DNA from: Brachypodium distachyon
Lineage: Eukaryota; Streptophyta; Magnoliopsida; Poales; Poaceae
NCBI RefSeq assembly: GCF_000005505.3
Contig: NC_016135.3
Location: 2,504,001 to 2,568,000, forward strand
Length of the DNA stretch: 64,000 bases
Direction: 5' to 3'
Shown: positions 48,016 through 58,382 of the stretch, one piece after another
How the letters are laid out: every line of letters starts with the position of its first letter
How positions within the stretch are numbered: the first letter of the stretch is position 1
Made by a program: the position numbers and the translations under genes
The notes under the pieces: model-generated
What the model was told of the DNA's origin: nothing
Database searches by the model: none
The model's input: the letters and a program-made list of their open reading frames with translations, nothing else

Positions 48016-48259
48016 CTGCCGAGAGGCACTCTACTCAGGTGAGAGGTATATATGTGCATATGTTTGTCCTTTTGTTCATAACTGAATGTGCCAGGAAACT
48101 TAATTTTGTTTTTCTATCCATTGTTCAGTTCTGATAAAATCATCTCATTTGACGATTTGCTATGCTGCAATGTAGGTAATCAATCCCCCCCTTGAGTTGA
48201 TGCTGGTGTAGGTATCAGCATGCTGTAACAAATAAGCTAGAGAGCTGATATCTTCTCTG

Positions 48260-48426
48260 CATGGGCGGAGCCAGCAGAAAACTTGAGAGGGGGCACTTAA
48301 ACATTCTTAAGAGGTATAAGTTAAATTAGAGGGAGCATCAATGGTGAAAATCTAAAATTTGTAATGGTATATCAAAATTGAGTGGGGGCATTGGCCCCCA
48401 CTGGCTACATGCTGGATCCGCCCATG
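48260..48426. mobile_element. hAT-type MITE with 8-bp target duplication
   Basis: A 167-bp element has terminal inverted repeats CATGGGCGGAGCCAG and CTGGATCCGCCCATG (14 of 15 matching) and is flanked on both sides by CTTCTCTG (48,252-48,259 and 48,427-48,434). The equivalent position in the other arm has a single uninterrupted site. TIRs of this GGGCGGA type with 8-bp duplications fit the nDart-like hAT group (recalled). Confidence 0.85.
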
Positions 48427-48660
48427 CTTCTCTGCAGTGTATGGTTATGTGCGGCTTTCCCTGCTTGATCTTGCTTGATTGGTTTGTGTGTGCGCTCTGC
48501 ATCTGCATTGCCATGGCATTACTGCAAGTGCATCTACCGGCATCGTCATGGTATGACGGTATGTATTTTAGTTTGGTTTTGGATTTGTTTCGTTTTGTTT
48601 TGTTGATCAGCTTTGCTCGATCCATCAAGATATTCATCCAAATAAGATACAAGAATTACA

Positions 48661-49590
48661 GCCGGGTGGTTTCTTCGTCCTCAGAATGATCGACGGGTCG
48701 CTTTCATCACTGCGCTGCGTGGTTCCTTCTACGGTATTCATCGCTGCACTGTCATGCCCGATCTTTCTCGATCGCTAGGTGTCTCCGGTTTCTTCTCGTA
48801 ATTTCCGTCGGCGGCACTGTCATCCGCGGTTCTCTCAAAGTCACTTAGGTGTCTGTCCGTCGTGCGCTGGCTCCGGCCGTGGTGTTGCTATATAAGCGCT
48901 TCGAGGCGATCGGTTGCTTCGGTGGTGGATCGTCTTGCGGGATTTGGCGGTGATTTTCTGGTGGCAGTAGCTCCGTTCGTCGACCTGCTTGTCTGGCCGG
49001 AATTCAGGATCTCGCCGCTGCTTCCTTCTCTGGGTTGTGGTCGGCGAGCTATTGCAGATCTGTTTACCGGGTTTTTTTTTTCTTATGCCTGATGGTTGTT
49101 TTGTATTGTATGCAGATTGTTGTTGGTTGGTTATTGGGTGCTGGATTTCGTCATCTTGGTGGTGGTCTGGCGCCGGGGTCAGCTGCAGGGGAGCGGAGGC
49201 GCCGGCGAGATGGACCCCATCAGCGCCGGATCCAGCAACGGCAACGGCCAGCCGCAAAATCGCAGAATTGATTCCTCCTATCATCAGGTGCTCTCCTCGA
49301 AGTCTACCCTAAACACTAGCACCTAGATCCCATGCAGGAGGAGGAATACCAATAGCACGGCCGGCACATCCGATGGAGGGATATGGTTCTGCGGCATGGG
49401 GCAGATTTGATCCGGGTCGGGAAGACGGCAGGTAGCGTTGGAGGCTTCCACGGCGGCAGGAGCGGCCAAGAGGTTGTGAGTGGTGGGACGGCGGTGGCGG
49501 CGACCTGTGAAACGTCTGCGGAACAGGCTCGATTTGGCCTACGGGGTGATTTGAAAGATGAGGGGATAAGTGCTCGGTTTTAGAGTTGAG
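48661..49590. other. GC-rich spacer with possible 5' gene fragment
   Basis: On the plus strand an ATG at 49,210 opens MDPISAGSSNGNGQPQNRR and reaches a possible donor after TATCATCAG (49,288). An acceptor-like TATGCAG lies upstream near 49,115. It could be the first exon of a truncated gene, but no continuation was found. The rest holds nothing recognisable. Confidence 0.3.
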
Positions 49591-50325
49591 GAGGACTTTT
49601 TTGCGAAGCCCGAAAGCCTGGCGGGATTGGCCCTGTTGTGCCCGGGCCAGGCTGAGGGCCCAGCTGTGCCACGCCTAGCCCGGCACAGGCCCAATTAAGT
49701 GCGGCCCGGCACGCACGCAAGGTCCGACACGGCATGGAGGCCCGATTACTTTGCAGGGTGTGGGAGGTAGAAAGCCCAGTAGCGTTGGCGGCCCGGTTAG
49801 GCGTGCGTCGGCCTGGCGGGGCTCCTGGGTGCGCAACAGGCTGGGAGCGGGGGGCGCGGGGACGCGTGTCGAGCGCAGGGAGGCGCATTGGTCGGGGGAA
49901 ACGGCTGGACGCGGGGATATGTGGCGGCACGAGATTGGCGCGGGTGAGGAAACTGTGGCGGATGTGGGAGCCGGGCCTTAGGGGGGGCTTTTTTCTAAAA
50001 AAAATAGGCCCTTTTGTGCCTTCTATTTTGAATTTGTGCCGAATTTTGGCTATAAATAGAGCATTTCACATTCAGATTTTTCACACCCAAAGCCACTCCT
50101 CCCCTCTCAGACATGGTTAACTTCCTTCCTCCACATCCATCATATGATCCAAACAAACCCAATGCATACCATTTCCCAATCACATATTTTGAGATTGATT
50201 GCACACAACCTTCATGCGCCAATGCTCTGAATGCCGAACTCCTCAATTCCCAAGAATCCAACACCGCTGCCACTACTACCACTGAGGGAGTGAGGGGAGC
50301 CAGGCTTCTTTTTTTTTGAAACGAG
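49591..50325 (+). mobile_element. Possible hAT transposon 5' end fragment
   Basis: A stretch dense in GGCCCGG/GGCCCAG/GGCACGG motifs (49,600-49,760), typical of subterminal regions of some grass hAT elements, leads to a TATA box (CTATAAATAG, near 50,050). An ATG at 50,113 follows, opening MVNFLPPHPSYDPNKPNAYH and ending TEGVRGARL before the sequence changes at about 50,320. No transposase catalytic domain is present, so the class is uncertain. Confidence 0.33.
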
Positions 50326-50329
50326 GCCC

Positions 50330-50702
50330 TCTTTGTGCTGTGTTTTTGAGTTTTAAGCCGCTTTGAGTGCACACTTAATGAGTTATATGAAAGAGAAGAA
50401 ATCATGGCTAAGCAACGTTCTAGAATTGAGTGGTTGCGTGAAGGTGATTGTAACACCCCAGTTTTTTCATGCTAGGGGCCTCGGCAAGAAGAAGAGCCAA
50501 CAAGATTACTTTCTTGACGAAAACTGATGGTTCTTTATGTGAGGACCCTGAGGGAATTAGGAGAATGGTGCATGACTTCTATTCCAATTTGTTCACCTCT
50601 GAACCATGTGACTCCCCCTAGAAGCAGTCCTGAATGCTGTACCCCACAAGGTAACCGATGAAATAAATGAACAGCTGTGCAAAGATTACACTAATGAGGA
50701 AA
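50330..50702 (+). mobile_element. L1-type LINE, 5' remnant
   Basis: In broken frames this encodes sequence typical of the stretch before the reverse transcriptase domain of plant L1 elements: EEIMAKQRSRIEWLREGD and then RANKITFLTKTDGS and VHDFYSNLFTSEP. It has frameshifts and stops. It is cut at 50,702 by an LTR insertion and resumes at 53,911. Confidence 0.75.
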
Positions 50703-53700
50703 TGTAACATCCCAAAATTTCAAACCTTTACATGAGCATTGCATTCATAAACATCATGCCACAATTGCATATTTGAATTCAAATTTTGAATCTCAAAAGG
50801 CTTTGGAAAGATTCTTTTCATTTTAAACCCTAGGGTTTACACCCATTTGAGCTTTGGATCTTCAAACCATTAAAGTTTATATATAAAAGGGGTTTAGTGC
50901 ACATATGAGCTATCCCATAATTTTTGGATAATTGTTTGGAGTTGAAAAAGTATTTTATTTAAACAGATATATGGCCCTAAAGGCATTTATAGGGCAAATG
51001 TATTTTTACATATTTTATTTTGAAGAGAAACTACTTCTAAAAGTGGTATCTTGGTAGAACATGATTTTACAAATTTTCTGGAATTTGTTTGGACCAATTT
51101 GGAGTTCAAACACAAAAGATATCAAAGAAATGGGAAAAACAGAAAAAAGAAAAGGCCTAAAAGAAAAAAGAAAAAAAGGTAAACCGGACCGGCCCGGCCA
51201 AAATGGGCCGAACCGGCCCAGTCCGACCGCGCCCGACCGGCCCAGACCGCCCGGTCCGCGCGCGCGCCCGCAGTCGCTGACAGGTGCGGTCCACCTGTCA
51301 GCTGCGTCTTCCCCGAAGGAAAGCGCCGCCGGTCACGCGCGCGATTTCCGGCCGCCGTCCCCGCGCGCCCGCCGCCGCAATCTCCTCCTCCGGCCTTCCA
51401 TTTTCACGCCCGAGCACGTCTATATAACCCCCGCGACTCCCTCTTCTTTTCCCCCCCGTTTTCCCTCGCTCGCACGCCGCCAGGCCGCCGGAATCCTTCG
51501 CCGGAGCCGCGCCCGCGCCACCGCCCGTCTTCGTCCTAGGCGCCGACCGCGCCGTCCCCGAGCGCCGCCGACCGCACCCCCGTCTCCGCCGTGCCGCGCC
51601 GCGCCTCCCCGTGTCTTCCCCGTCGCGCCCACGTCACCGGAGCGCCCCCGCGCCGCCGCGCCCGTGCCCGTGCCCGCGCCGCCGTCTCCTCCAACTCCGG
51701 CAGCCGGCGCCGCCCGGTAAGAAACCCTAGCCCCTCGTCCGTCCGATCTAGATCGATGGCTAGGATTATATCACTTATAAGACGAACCGGTACGCACTGT
51801 GGAGCGTCCGATCTTTATAAGTTAGATCTAACGGCTCGGATTAATCCACTTAAACCGAACCGGTACGCACTAATGAGAACGCGCCACGTGGCTCTAGTTA
51901 ATAAAATGAAAATCTAATTTTTAATTTCCCGGATTAATTAAATGGCATTTTGCAGATAGGCCCCTGTTATTTCAAATGATCATAACTTTAAATCTGTTTG
52001 GCCAAATTTAGTGATCCACACCTTTTTGGAATCCTTAGGAAATTTAGAATCTTTTGGCACTGTCCAATTTCAAATTTGAATAATTGAATCACATTCAAAT
52101 TACAGATTAGGGTTTTATGCCTTTTAAATCATAACTAATTATCTAGAAGTCCTTTTGAATGAAACAAGTGCCCAAAATTTTGTTTTATTGTCCTCTGTCC
52201 AATGGGACAGAGAAACAAATATTTTGAACTAATCTATCTGGCTGATGCCAATAAAACCTCATTTTAGAGTTTAAACCCTAGCCATTGCAATTTATTTAAA
52301 AACCCTAATTGCATGTGCTTAATTATCAACGCCTTGGACCAGTAGATCACCCAAATAAAACCAACCCACTCATGTCACATGTTTTGCATCGCATCATGGC
52401 ATACATATTCTTTTGTCATGTTTGTATTGTGTGTATATGTTTGTTGATTGTATAGTATTCTCGGAGAGCGAACCTTGCGATACCTTTGCCATGACTTCAC
52501 CACCAATTGCCATTATTTTATTGTGCACTAGATTTTATTAGTTGCATTGTCAGGATTATTATTGTATCTATGCTAGCTATGATCTGTCCTAATAGTATAG
52601 CATACCTTTGCCATGACTTCACCACCAATTGCCATCGTAGTAGTAAAATGCTATGCTATGATAATATACGAGGGTGGTATTATTACAATGTGATACTATT
52701 GAATTACAAATATAGTTTTCCTAGTGTATGATAAAACAAGTAATTCAATGAACCGTCCTGGGTGGGCTGCTTTGAGTATTCGGATGTCGTGACGTTAGGT
52801 CCATTTCTATGGGTCCCTCTGAGTCGAGTCTCCGTGGATTCGGAGATGGATCGTCCATGGACGTCTCTCCCGTGGATTCGGGGAGCGCCTTCGTCACAAT
52901 GTGGGATGCCACCCAGGATAACCAGAGGCTGGACTAGTTTCCTGTTTAGTAGCTTCCAGTACAACCACATGGTAATATGGGCTCTGCCTGGATGGAGTAA
53001 GAAATGTTTACCCAGATCCGAGGGATTGTACTGAGGTAGTTGTGTAGGTGGGAGCGCGGGTCCCTCAGGTGGTTTGGGTGAACATGTTCTGAAAATTCTT
53101 GAAGTCGATGCCGTTGCTACTCCACCCGGAGGACAGCAAGGGATTAACACGTCGAATTCTTGTGGGTAAAGTGTACCACCTCTCGAGAGTGTCAAACTAA
53201 GTACTTAGCCGTGTCCCCGGTTACGGACAATTATGAGCAACTGGATATTGGAGCTGTAAGGAAAGTCTCACTCATTCTAATTTCCTAATAAAATGAATGA
53301 TTTGAACTGGGTAGGAGCATTGATGTTTCTACTCAATGTGCCTAGGTTAATAGGAGCATGGGTGTTTCTACCCCGTGTCCAATAGAATTCAAAACTATTT
53401 GTCTAAAAAAATGATAGGATTTGAATAATGATGCTTTTATGCAAAATAGCCAAACCCCACTTAGCCAAACTATGCATGTACTTGGTAGGTCCTTTATAAC
53501 TCTAGTGAGCTTGTCAATACATTCAAATGTATTGACCACGTAGTGGCTGCAATTAACAATGCAGGTGGATCCGACGATGAGTGAGGTTCGTCGTTTTGTC
53601 ATGGGTCATGTGCTTACATTCCAGCATGCTCTCTCCTCTGGGAGTAGATGAGGCCCTTTTACTCTACCTTTCCGCTGCAGCTTCATGATACATTGTTGTC

Positions 53701-53910
53701 ATGGTTTTGAACATTATTTGTTTATGCTGGCCTAAGAGGTCATGCAAGTTTGTAAGTACAATTTAAGTTCTGGATGATACGATATAATAAAGTACTTTTG
53801 ACCTTTGTATCTTGGTATTACATCTTGAACTGTGTGTGCTAGTGAGTCGATCCAGGGACTAGCACAAGTAAGCACAGAGATCGAACCCTTGGTGAAGGGG
53901 GATCGCTTCA
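50703..53910. mobile_element. Solo LTR (~3.2 kb) nested in the LINE
   Basis: The insertion starts TGTAACATCCC and ends GCTTCA (TG..CA), and is flanked by the 5-bp duplication GGAAA (50,698-50,702 and 53,911-53,915). The LINE reading frame continues across the rejoined site. It contains no gag or pol motifs, a GC-rich core (51,180-51,720) with a TATATAA box near 51,421, and a repeated CCTTTGCCATGACTTCACC block (about 52,480 and 52,605). A long LTR with this start fits a Gypsy-type family. It is most simply a solo LTR left by LTR-LTR recombination, though a non-coding short retroelement is possible. Confidence 0.82.
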
Positions 53911-56590
53911 GGAAATCAGGTCTGCTTTGTTCCAGATGGGTCCAACCAAGGCACCAGGGCCAGATGGTTTCCCAGCATTATTTTATCAAAACATTGGGAT
54001 TTATTGGGAGAAGATATTTGTGCAGCAGCAAAAGGCTTTCTTTTGGGGCTAGATATTCCTGAAGGCTTTTGTCAATTCGGTAATAGTCCTTGTGCCAAAA
54101 GTTAATCATCCTGATACGCTTTATAATTTCCTGCCAATAAGCCTTTGCAATGTCATTTATAAAATAGCCTCTAAAGTAATTGCTAATTGCCTTAAACTCT
54201 TTTTGCCGCATATTATCTCTGAACAGCAAAACGCCTTTGTGCCCAGGAGACTAATTACTGACAACATACTAGTTGCTTATGAATGCTTGCACACAATCCG
54301 AAAACAGAAGGCGAAACATCCTTTTTTCCCCTGAAAATAGATATCACAAAGGCTTATGATAGGGTAGATTGGCATTATTTGAGGGGAATTCTTTTGAAAT
54401 TCGGTTGCAACACCAGTTGCGTGGAAATGGTCATGAGATGTGTAACTTCTGTTAAATATGCTGTTAAAGTAAATGGTGTTTTAACCGAGTCCTTTTTGCC
54501 AACTAGAGGCATTAGACAAGGGACCCTATAAGTCCTTATTTATTTTTGTTATATGCTGAAGGCCTATCTTGCTTGTTGCAGCAAAAAGAAGCATCTGGTC
54601 AATTGAAGGTTATCCAATGGCAGAAATGGTTCACCTATCTCCCACTTATTGTTTGCTGATGACAGTGTGTTCTTCACTAAAGGAGATGATATAAGCATCA
54701 ATGGGCTTAAATCCGCACTGCGAACTTACTGTGATGGATCAGGGCAGAAGATCAACCTACAAAATCCTCAATATTCTTTGGCACACACTGTAATGCACAG
54801 GCCAAGGAAAAAGGTGAAGGAAAAATTGGAAGTGCATGATGAGTCGCTGCAAGCGACATATCTTGGCATGCCAACCTGGGTGGGATGTTCCCCAACGAGT
54901 AATTTTAATTTTCTCACTGGTCTGCTACGGAAACGCCTTAATGGGTGGAGTGATCGCCCCCTTCAAGGGCCGGTAAGGAAGTTCTCTTGAAGTCGGTGGC
55001 TCAGGGCATCCCAACATATGTCATGAGTTGCTTCCAGATTCCTTTAACTATTTGTGATAAGCTAAGGCAACCAATATCAAACTTCTGGTAGGGTACTGAA
55101 GAGGGGAAGAAGGTACATTGGAGATCTTGGGACTGGTTATCATCACCAAAGTAATTGGGTGGAATGGGCTTCCGGGACATGGCAATCTTTAATCAAGCTA
55201 TGCTTGGAAAACAATGTTGGAGGTTATTGACCAAACCAAATTCTCTAAGCGCCCGGGTGCTAAAGGGTCGATACTAGCCTGACGGGGATTTTTGGACAGC
55301 ACAATGTCCAAGATCATCTTCATACACTTGGCGTAGTATCATGCATGACAAGAAGCTACTGCAGAAAGGTATATTCTGGAGAGTTGGAGACAGTAAGCAC
55401 ATAAGCATTCTTAGGGTCACTGGATCCAAGGTATCATCCCTGCCACCTTATTGGCTTACCCTTACATAGATGTTAACCAAACAGTAAACTCTCTCATGTT
55501 GGAAAACGAGCATAGGTGGAATGAAAGTGCTATAAAAAACTAATTTCCGGAGGAGATACCAGAGAAAATCTTAAGCATACCTATTAGCATAGAGGGGTAT
55601 AATGATTTCCCTTCCTGGTCCCACTCCAAATCTGTTGCATACACGGTTAGATCAGCATATAATTTGCTGAGAACCTATCGATTCTGGAATAACCGGAGTT
55701 TTTCAGGTAAAGGCTCCTCATCAAAACAAGATCCCATGGAGAAGGCTTGGAAGAAACTATGGACAATTCAGTGCCCAAACAAGATGAAGATTGTACTATG
55801 GAGAATAACTCACAATTGCCTACCTACAGGTTTCCTACTTCGTCAATATGTGACAGAAATTTGGAAGCAATTAAAGAAGGATTATGGCATTTCCTTAAAA
55901 CTATTTTTTTTCATTCATATTAGCCAATGGATGCTGGACTGGATAACTGAGGCTCCGGCTGACCACTCCATGATCCTAGCGGTTGCTATGTGGCATATTT
56001 GGGAGAACAGAAATTGTTCTCGTAATGGTGAGGCACTTGCTCACCCTCTTCGTGTGGTGGGGAAAATCAAGGCTTATATTAATTTCATTACTTTGTATAA
56101 TGGCAGTTCAACGGGCTGCAACAGGCGTGAGACCTCGATATCAATTCAGAAATGGTCTCTGCCGCCGCAAGGCCTGTTACTGATCAATGTGGATGCTGCG
56201 ATCTTTTCCCACTCAAGACGAGCAGGCTGTGGCGTTGTGGCATGTGACCACCAAGAGGTGTTATTGGCAGCAAATCGATGTGCTTTTGATCATATCCAAA
56301 ACCCAGAAGTGGCTGAAGCTCTTGCTGTTCGTCAAGCCCTCATCTTCGCCAAAAGAGCTAAGGTTCAGGTAGCTTCTGACTGCCTAACGCTGATAAACAA
56401 GGTGCGAGATGTAGGCATCGACAGATCCCTTATTGGCGCCATTGTCCAGGACATCAAATCTAGTGCTGCAAAGTTTTAATCTTGTAGTTTCATTCATGTT
56501 AATCGTTGTTGTAATGAGATCAGGACCATTATCGGTAACGAACAACTTATTTATGAATGAGAAAATGCTGCCCATTGTTTTTTTTTTAAA
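53911..56590 (+). mobile_element. L1-type LINE, RT and RNase H part (degenerate)
   Basis: Broken frames give reverse transcriptase motifs (GPTKAPGPDGFPALF near 53,940; the fingers region; LKIDITKAYDRVDW at 54,330; TRGIRQG at 54,505; the catalytic FADD at 54,650). The zf-RVT region follows (KLWTIQCPNKMKIVLWRI near 55,760), then a C-terminal RNase H domain (56,160-56,478: LLINVDAA.., EVAEALAVRQAL, VASDC). Multiple stops and frameshifts show it is dead. Part of the region between zf-RVT and RNase H is deleted (junction near 55,845). A T-run at 56,579-56,590 marks the probable 3' end. Confidence 0.85.
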
Positions 56591-57307
56591 AGATGTCAAG
56601 TACTTTGTTTGGATGTATTTGCTAAAAAAAATCATATATACCAGCATACAGTTTGTTTCTATGCATTTCCCTCTCCTGAATCCTGATACCGCTGCAAAAT
56701 GGGGTCACCGGTTTGGTTTGAGCAAAAAAAAAGGTTATTTCACCCACAAGCACAAGAAAAAAGTAAAGTTATTTCCATCTCGGTTGAACCCCCTTGGCCA
56801 TTTTTCTTTTTGAGACTGAACCTCCTTGGTTGCTCACTGGATATGTCATCTAACGTCCAATACACCACTTTGAGCACTAGCTCAAGCCTTTCCATCTTGT
56901 CGATAGCTGTTTACTGAAAGTTTTCTTGTTGGGAGTTGTTTGTTGCAACTGGGAAGTAAGAAAGCTTTGTAGATGGCAGATAAGCCAATTGATACTTTGA
57001 AACACTTTGAAACACGTACTGGTACATGTTATACCATGATGGATGTTGTTTGGATTGAGAAAAATGCATTCGAATATCTCAGCACCAGATATCTAATTTG
57101 GAAACAGTTGGGTGAATAGGATCACTTCATAGACAATAGCCATAGGTAAGTACAGCTGTGCAGGTTTCAATTCATCCAAAAATGAAAACAAGAAATAAAG
57201 TCCAGGGCTAATTACTGAACAACTTCTGTCTTTTGAGGAAAATGAGGTTCACTACCGTGCAGGATCCTTGAAATATTCATTTGTTTCAACATTGAGAGAT
57301 TTGTAGC
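56591..57307. other. Intergenic spacer
   Basis: AT-rich sequence between the LINE and the right arm flank. No gene or clear repeat is seen. Confidence 0.4.
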
Positions 57308-57850
57308 CCAAATCTGCTAAGCTCAAGCTAGTTAGTACTCCCTCCGATCCATAATAAGTGTCTTGGATTTAATGCAAAGTTGTACTAGATTTGTACTAGA
57401 GTAAAAAAAAAGTTTTCTAGCATAAATTGAAAGAAAATATATACGCATGCCTCTCAAATATGTTCATTGGCCAGACAACAGAACAGCCTAACATAATACA
57501 ATACAATACTCAATGCTTAACTAAAATGATCCAAAGTTACAAACTTATATATGATAAGTGCAGAAAAAAAGCCATGACCTTCAAGTGTCTGCTACAGTAT
57601 GAAAACTTTTTCAAGAAAACGCGTCTCGATGCATTGAAAACTTTTTCAGATTTGGCCCTCCGTGGTCTTGTACATAAGCTACAATATGAAAACTGAAGCA
57701 ATGGATTTATATATGGCACACAAAAATCGACATCTTCATTTATATCAAAGTCAGAGTAATAGATAAATCATATTACAAGAATAAGTCCATAGCTGAGGAA
57801 TCACACACCACAACACATACAGGGGAGAGCACAGCAGCAGCATGAGCAGA
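57308..57850. repeat. 3' flank of NLR-like copy B, duplicated at 32.9-33.2 kb
   Basis: This is the partner of 32,903-33,170. It contains an extra partial Stowaway element (57,336 to about 57,403) that the other copy lacks. Confidence 0.65.
57336..57403. mobile_element. Partial Stowaway MITE
   Basis: It begins TACTCCCTCCGATCCATAAT, but the matching 3' terminus is missing. It ends near a TAGAGTA followed by an A-run. It is absent from the related segment at 32.95 kb. Confidence 0.65.
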
Positions 57851-58382
57851 GCAGGGTGCTCATGTTTCACAAGCGGAATGCACTCTTATTTATTTCTCTC
57901 TTGGTCAAAGCTGCTTGTTCAGTCATCATAGATCGAACCAGATGATAGACACTTCGATGCTTATCTTGATCGATCGAGCAAAGTTGACCCACAAACCAAA
58001 CCAACCCAAATCAAACCAAACTAAAAGACACATGCACCACCGCACCATGACAATACAGGTAGATCGGTGCACTTGCAAAGGAACAAGCCATGGCAGTGCA
58101 GATGATGAGTACACACAGGCCAATCAAGCAAGACTAAACAAGGAAATCCACACACAACCATACACTACAGAGAAGACATCAGCTTTCTAGCTTATCTGTT
58201 ACAAGAGCATCAACTCATGGAAGGGATTGATGACCTGCAGTGCAACATAGCAAATCGTCACTGAGAAGGTTTTATCAGAACTATAGTTCGGATAGAAAAA
58301 CAAAATTAAGTCGGTTGACACATCCAGTTATGAACGACATGACAGACAAATGCACATATATAGCTCTCACCTGAGTAGAGGG

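Larger units (their letters stand above)
44045..48660. repeat. Large inverted duplication, left arm
   Basis: This is the reverse complement of about 57,930-62,540 at moderate-to-high identity, from TTATTAACGTTACAAG at its start to GATCAGCTTTGCTCGATC near its end. It carries the plus-strand NLR-like pseudogene and both its flanks. Confidence 0.85.

Noticed and set aside
51061..51720. 219-codon frame rich in Pro and Arg
   Set aside because: It lies in the GC-rich core of the solo LTR and has only low-complexity sequence.
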